In this document: in pieces, positions 62,300 through 64,000 of the stretch
Layout: every line of letters starts with the position of its first letter
Position numbering within the stretch: position 1 is the first letter of the stretch
Assembly: GCA_037102815.1 (NCBI GenBank)
Contig: BTPP01000001.1
Span: forward strand, 6,101,001-6,165,000
Reading direction: 5' to 3'
From: Neurospora intermedia
Lineage: Eukaryota > Ascomycota > Sordariomycetes > Sordariales > Sordariaceae
Length of the DNA stretch: 64,000 nt
The notes under the pieces: model-generated
Told to the model about the DNA's origin: nothing
What the model saw: only the letters and a program-made list of their open reading frames with translations
Databases searched by the model: none
Program-made: the position numbers and the translations under genes

Positions 62300-64000
62300 T
62301 TCGCGTTTAATTCGCTTATTCTTTCGTTTAAATTTAATATTCTCCCGAGTATTCTAATTGTACTAACGTATTTAATTTATATATATTTAGACTCCGGGAC
62401 TTTAATTTCGACCCCTTACTACGGCCCCCCGATTTTACTAAACCTAATTATATACGGCTTACTATTATAAGATTAGAATAATTTAAACGTTATTAATTAA
62501 AATTAATACTTCGTTCGTTTTACTTAAGAGTATTAAATATATTTATATCTTAGGGGGATATTAAAATCCTTTATTTATAATTAGATTAAAATAATTCAAA
62601 GTAATAATCGGCTATTAGAATCCTATATTAGGTAATTTATTAATACGTTATATAATAATTATATATATAAAATTCTCTATTATAGTAGCGTTATAATATA
62701 CTTTAATAATAAATATAATTTATATAATATAAAGAACCTCCGTTAGGAATTAATATTTCTCCCTAAATACGTCGACCTATTTTCATCTTTCGTAAAGTTC
62801 AATACCTTTTCTGCTCTATAAGGGGATTAATTATATAATATCGCGGATTTATACAATATATAATAAATTATATCGGCTATTAAATAGTATATTAATGACC
62901 TGTTTAAATATACGCCTAAACTATATTCGCTTCTTACGGGCTTAATATAATATACCTATACCTATAAAAAAACGTAGAGACTGCGAATTCGTTACGACGA
63001 TTATATTTTACTTATAATATATATAATTGTAGCTATTATTATATATATTATCGCCCCTAGCAAATCCGATTTCTTTTTATAAATTATAGGTTTATATTTA
63101 TATATTAATAGCGTTATTAAGCGTATCTAAAATACTTTATCTACTTTCAATATTTATATATTTTATATTAAGATTATAGTAATAATTAAAATTCTTATAA
63201 ATTTTATAATAGTAAATACTATTAATTATTTATTTTATAATTTATATTAATACTTCTAGGCTAACCTTAAACGTATTGTCTTTAATCTTACTCTTATCGT
63301 TATATATAATAATTATAATTATTTAAATATAATTTAAAATTTAGGTACTAGCCAATAGAATATAATATACAATTTTATAACCTACCTATTAATAAGTAGT
63401 CCTAATATTTAAGGCCCGTTCCGACCCAATTAATTTCGGCCTACTATTCCCTTCCAACCGCATTAAATTATCCCGGCTCTTGTACAAATATTATAATTAT
63501 TTCGCCCCGCCGTATACTATTTAGTTATAGAGAAATTAAAGTCCTTCTTTCTATTTATCGACGAATAGGGCTCTCTTCCCGCCTATCGCTTCCCTAAGGT
63601 TAAACGATATCGTATACCTAAAAACTATATTCTTTAAACGCCTACTATTAATAAGAACGAAGGTAAACTCATTAATATTTACCGCTTATACAATAGACTA
63701 TTTCTCGACTTATTTAATATAAATTAAAGGTAATTTAGTAATAAGTTTTTCCTTATCTATAGTAATTAGAAGATAATATTATATATTCGTAAGATTATAT
63801 TAGTATAATTAGAGGTATAGAGTATTTATAATCGTAAATAGTAGATAATTTCTATCCCTACATTCTTCTATATTAAAATAAATTTTATTAATTTAATTTT
63901 TCGGTACTTTTAGCCTCTTATAGAATAGGATACCTACGGCCTTAAGAGGGTTAAAAAGGTAAAATAATTCAAAATTGAATTCTACTATAAATTAAAACTC
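62300..64000 (+). pseudogene. RIP-degraded relic of a DUF6589-like protein, continues past window end
   Basis: A single plus-strand frame, full of TAA and TAG codons, can be followed from about 63000 to the window end. It shows the landmarks I associate with the fungal DUF6589 family in their usual order: GLYLYINSVIKRI near 63089 (family GLFLYASG-x-KR), then YNNYNYLNII near 63305 (family YDN-x-[FY]), then YSN*KII near 63758 (each codon reachable by transition from the GDQ signature), and ISIPTFFYIKINF near 63848 (family P-x-x-FH-x-x-x-N). The landmarks share one frame (positions of the same remainder modulo 3), so no net indel separates them. The 5' limit at 62300 is a guess. Confidence 0.5.

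Larger units (their letters stand above)
57780..64000. repeat. AT-rich, RIP-mutated relic DNA (heterochromatin-like block, continues beyond window)
   Basis: From about 57780 the sequence changes from roughly balanced composition to strongly AT-rich, with abundant TpA, very few CpA or TpG dinucleotides and stop codons in every frame. This is the signature of repeat-induced point mutation (C to T, mainly in CpA) on duplicated DNA in Neurospora-type fungi. Two decayed elements and one unmutated island can be made out within it. No intact gene is present. Confidence 0.85.

Overview
The window is nuclear DNA of a filamentous ascomycete, most likely Neurospora or a close Sordariales relative. The genes are split by short introns (about 45 to 360 bp) with GTRNGY-type donors. 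The porin is 283 residues, the Neurospora length. Well expressed genes strongly prefer C-ending codons. The last 6 kb is very AT-rich, TpA-rich and full of stop codons, as left by repeat-induced point mutation (RIP). I built the gene models by splicing the six-frame reading and checking that exon phases close; no RNA or homology search was available.

Layout. 1-19.0 kb: the 3' end of a repeat-containing protein; a Zn(II)2Cys6 regulator (minus); a quiet 4.1 kb stretch; a DUF6536-type membrane protein (minus); a quinate-repressor-like protein built from degenerate shikimate-pathway enzyme domains (minus); an acidic, mostly disordered nuclear-type protein (minus). 19.7-42 kb is a dense housekeeping block: a Q/N-rich protein, PEX19 (minus), UBC9, asparagine synthetase, mitochondrial porin, a J-domain membrane protein (minus), methionine aminopeptidase 2, a PRELI/Ups2-like lipid-transfer protein, a small unknown protein (minus) and a P-loop kinase of the Yfh7 type. 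43.4-55.3 kb: a Rhodopsin-MFS fusion protein (minus), a LIS1/PAC1 dynein regulator (minus), mitochondrial methionyl-tRNA formyltransferase, and a small Stf2/Tma10-like protein (minus) whose ATG appears to be created by splicing.

55.3-57.8 kb holds the leader of the last gene and then no convincing gene. At about 57.78 kb the base composition changes abruptly. The remaining 6.2 kb is heterochromatin-like relic DNA in which I can read two decayed elements: a Mutator-like transposase (minus, about 59.7-60.85 kb) and a DUF6589-like protein (plus, about 62.3 kb to the window end). Between the flanking RIP-mutated stretches lies an unmutated island (58.75-59.64 kb) with two long poly-A tracts.

No operon-like or defence system is evident. 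Several products act in mitochondria (porin, formyltransferase, Ups2-like, J-protein by inference), but the neighbours otherwise look functionally unrelated. The observations most worth following are the receptor-transporter fusion, the splice-created start codon, the in-frame Ser/Asp/Glu tail behind the kinase stop codon, the intron that decides the PEX19 farnesylation box, and the RIP-preserved reading frame of the DUF6589 relic.
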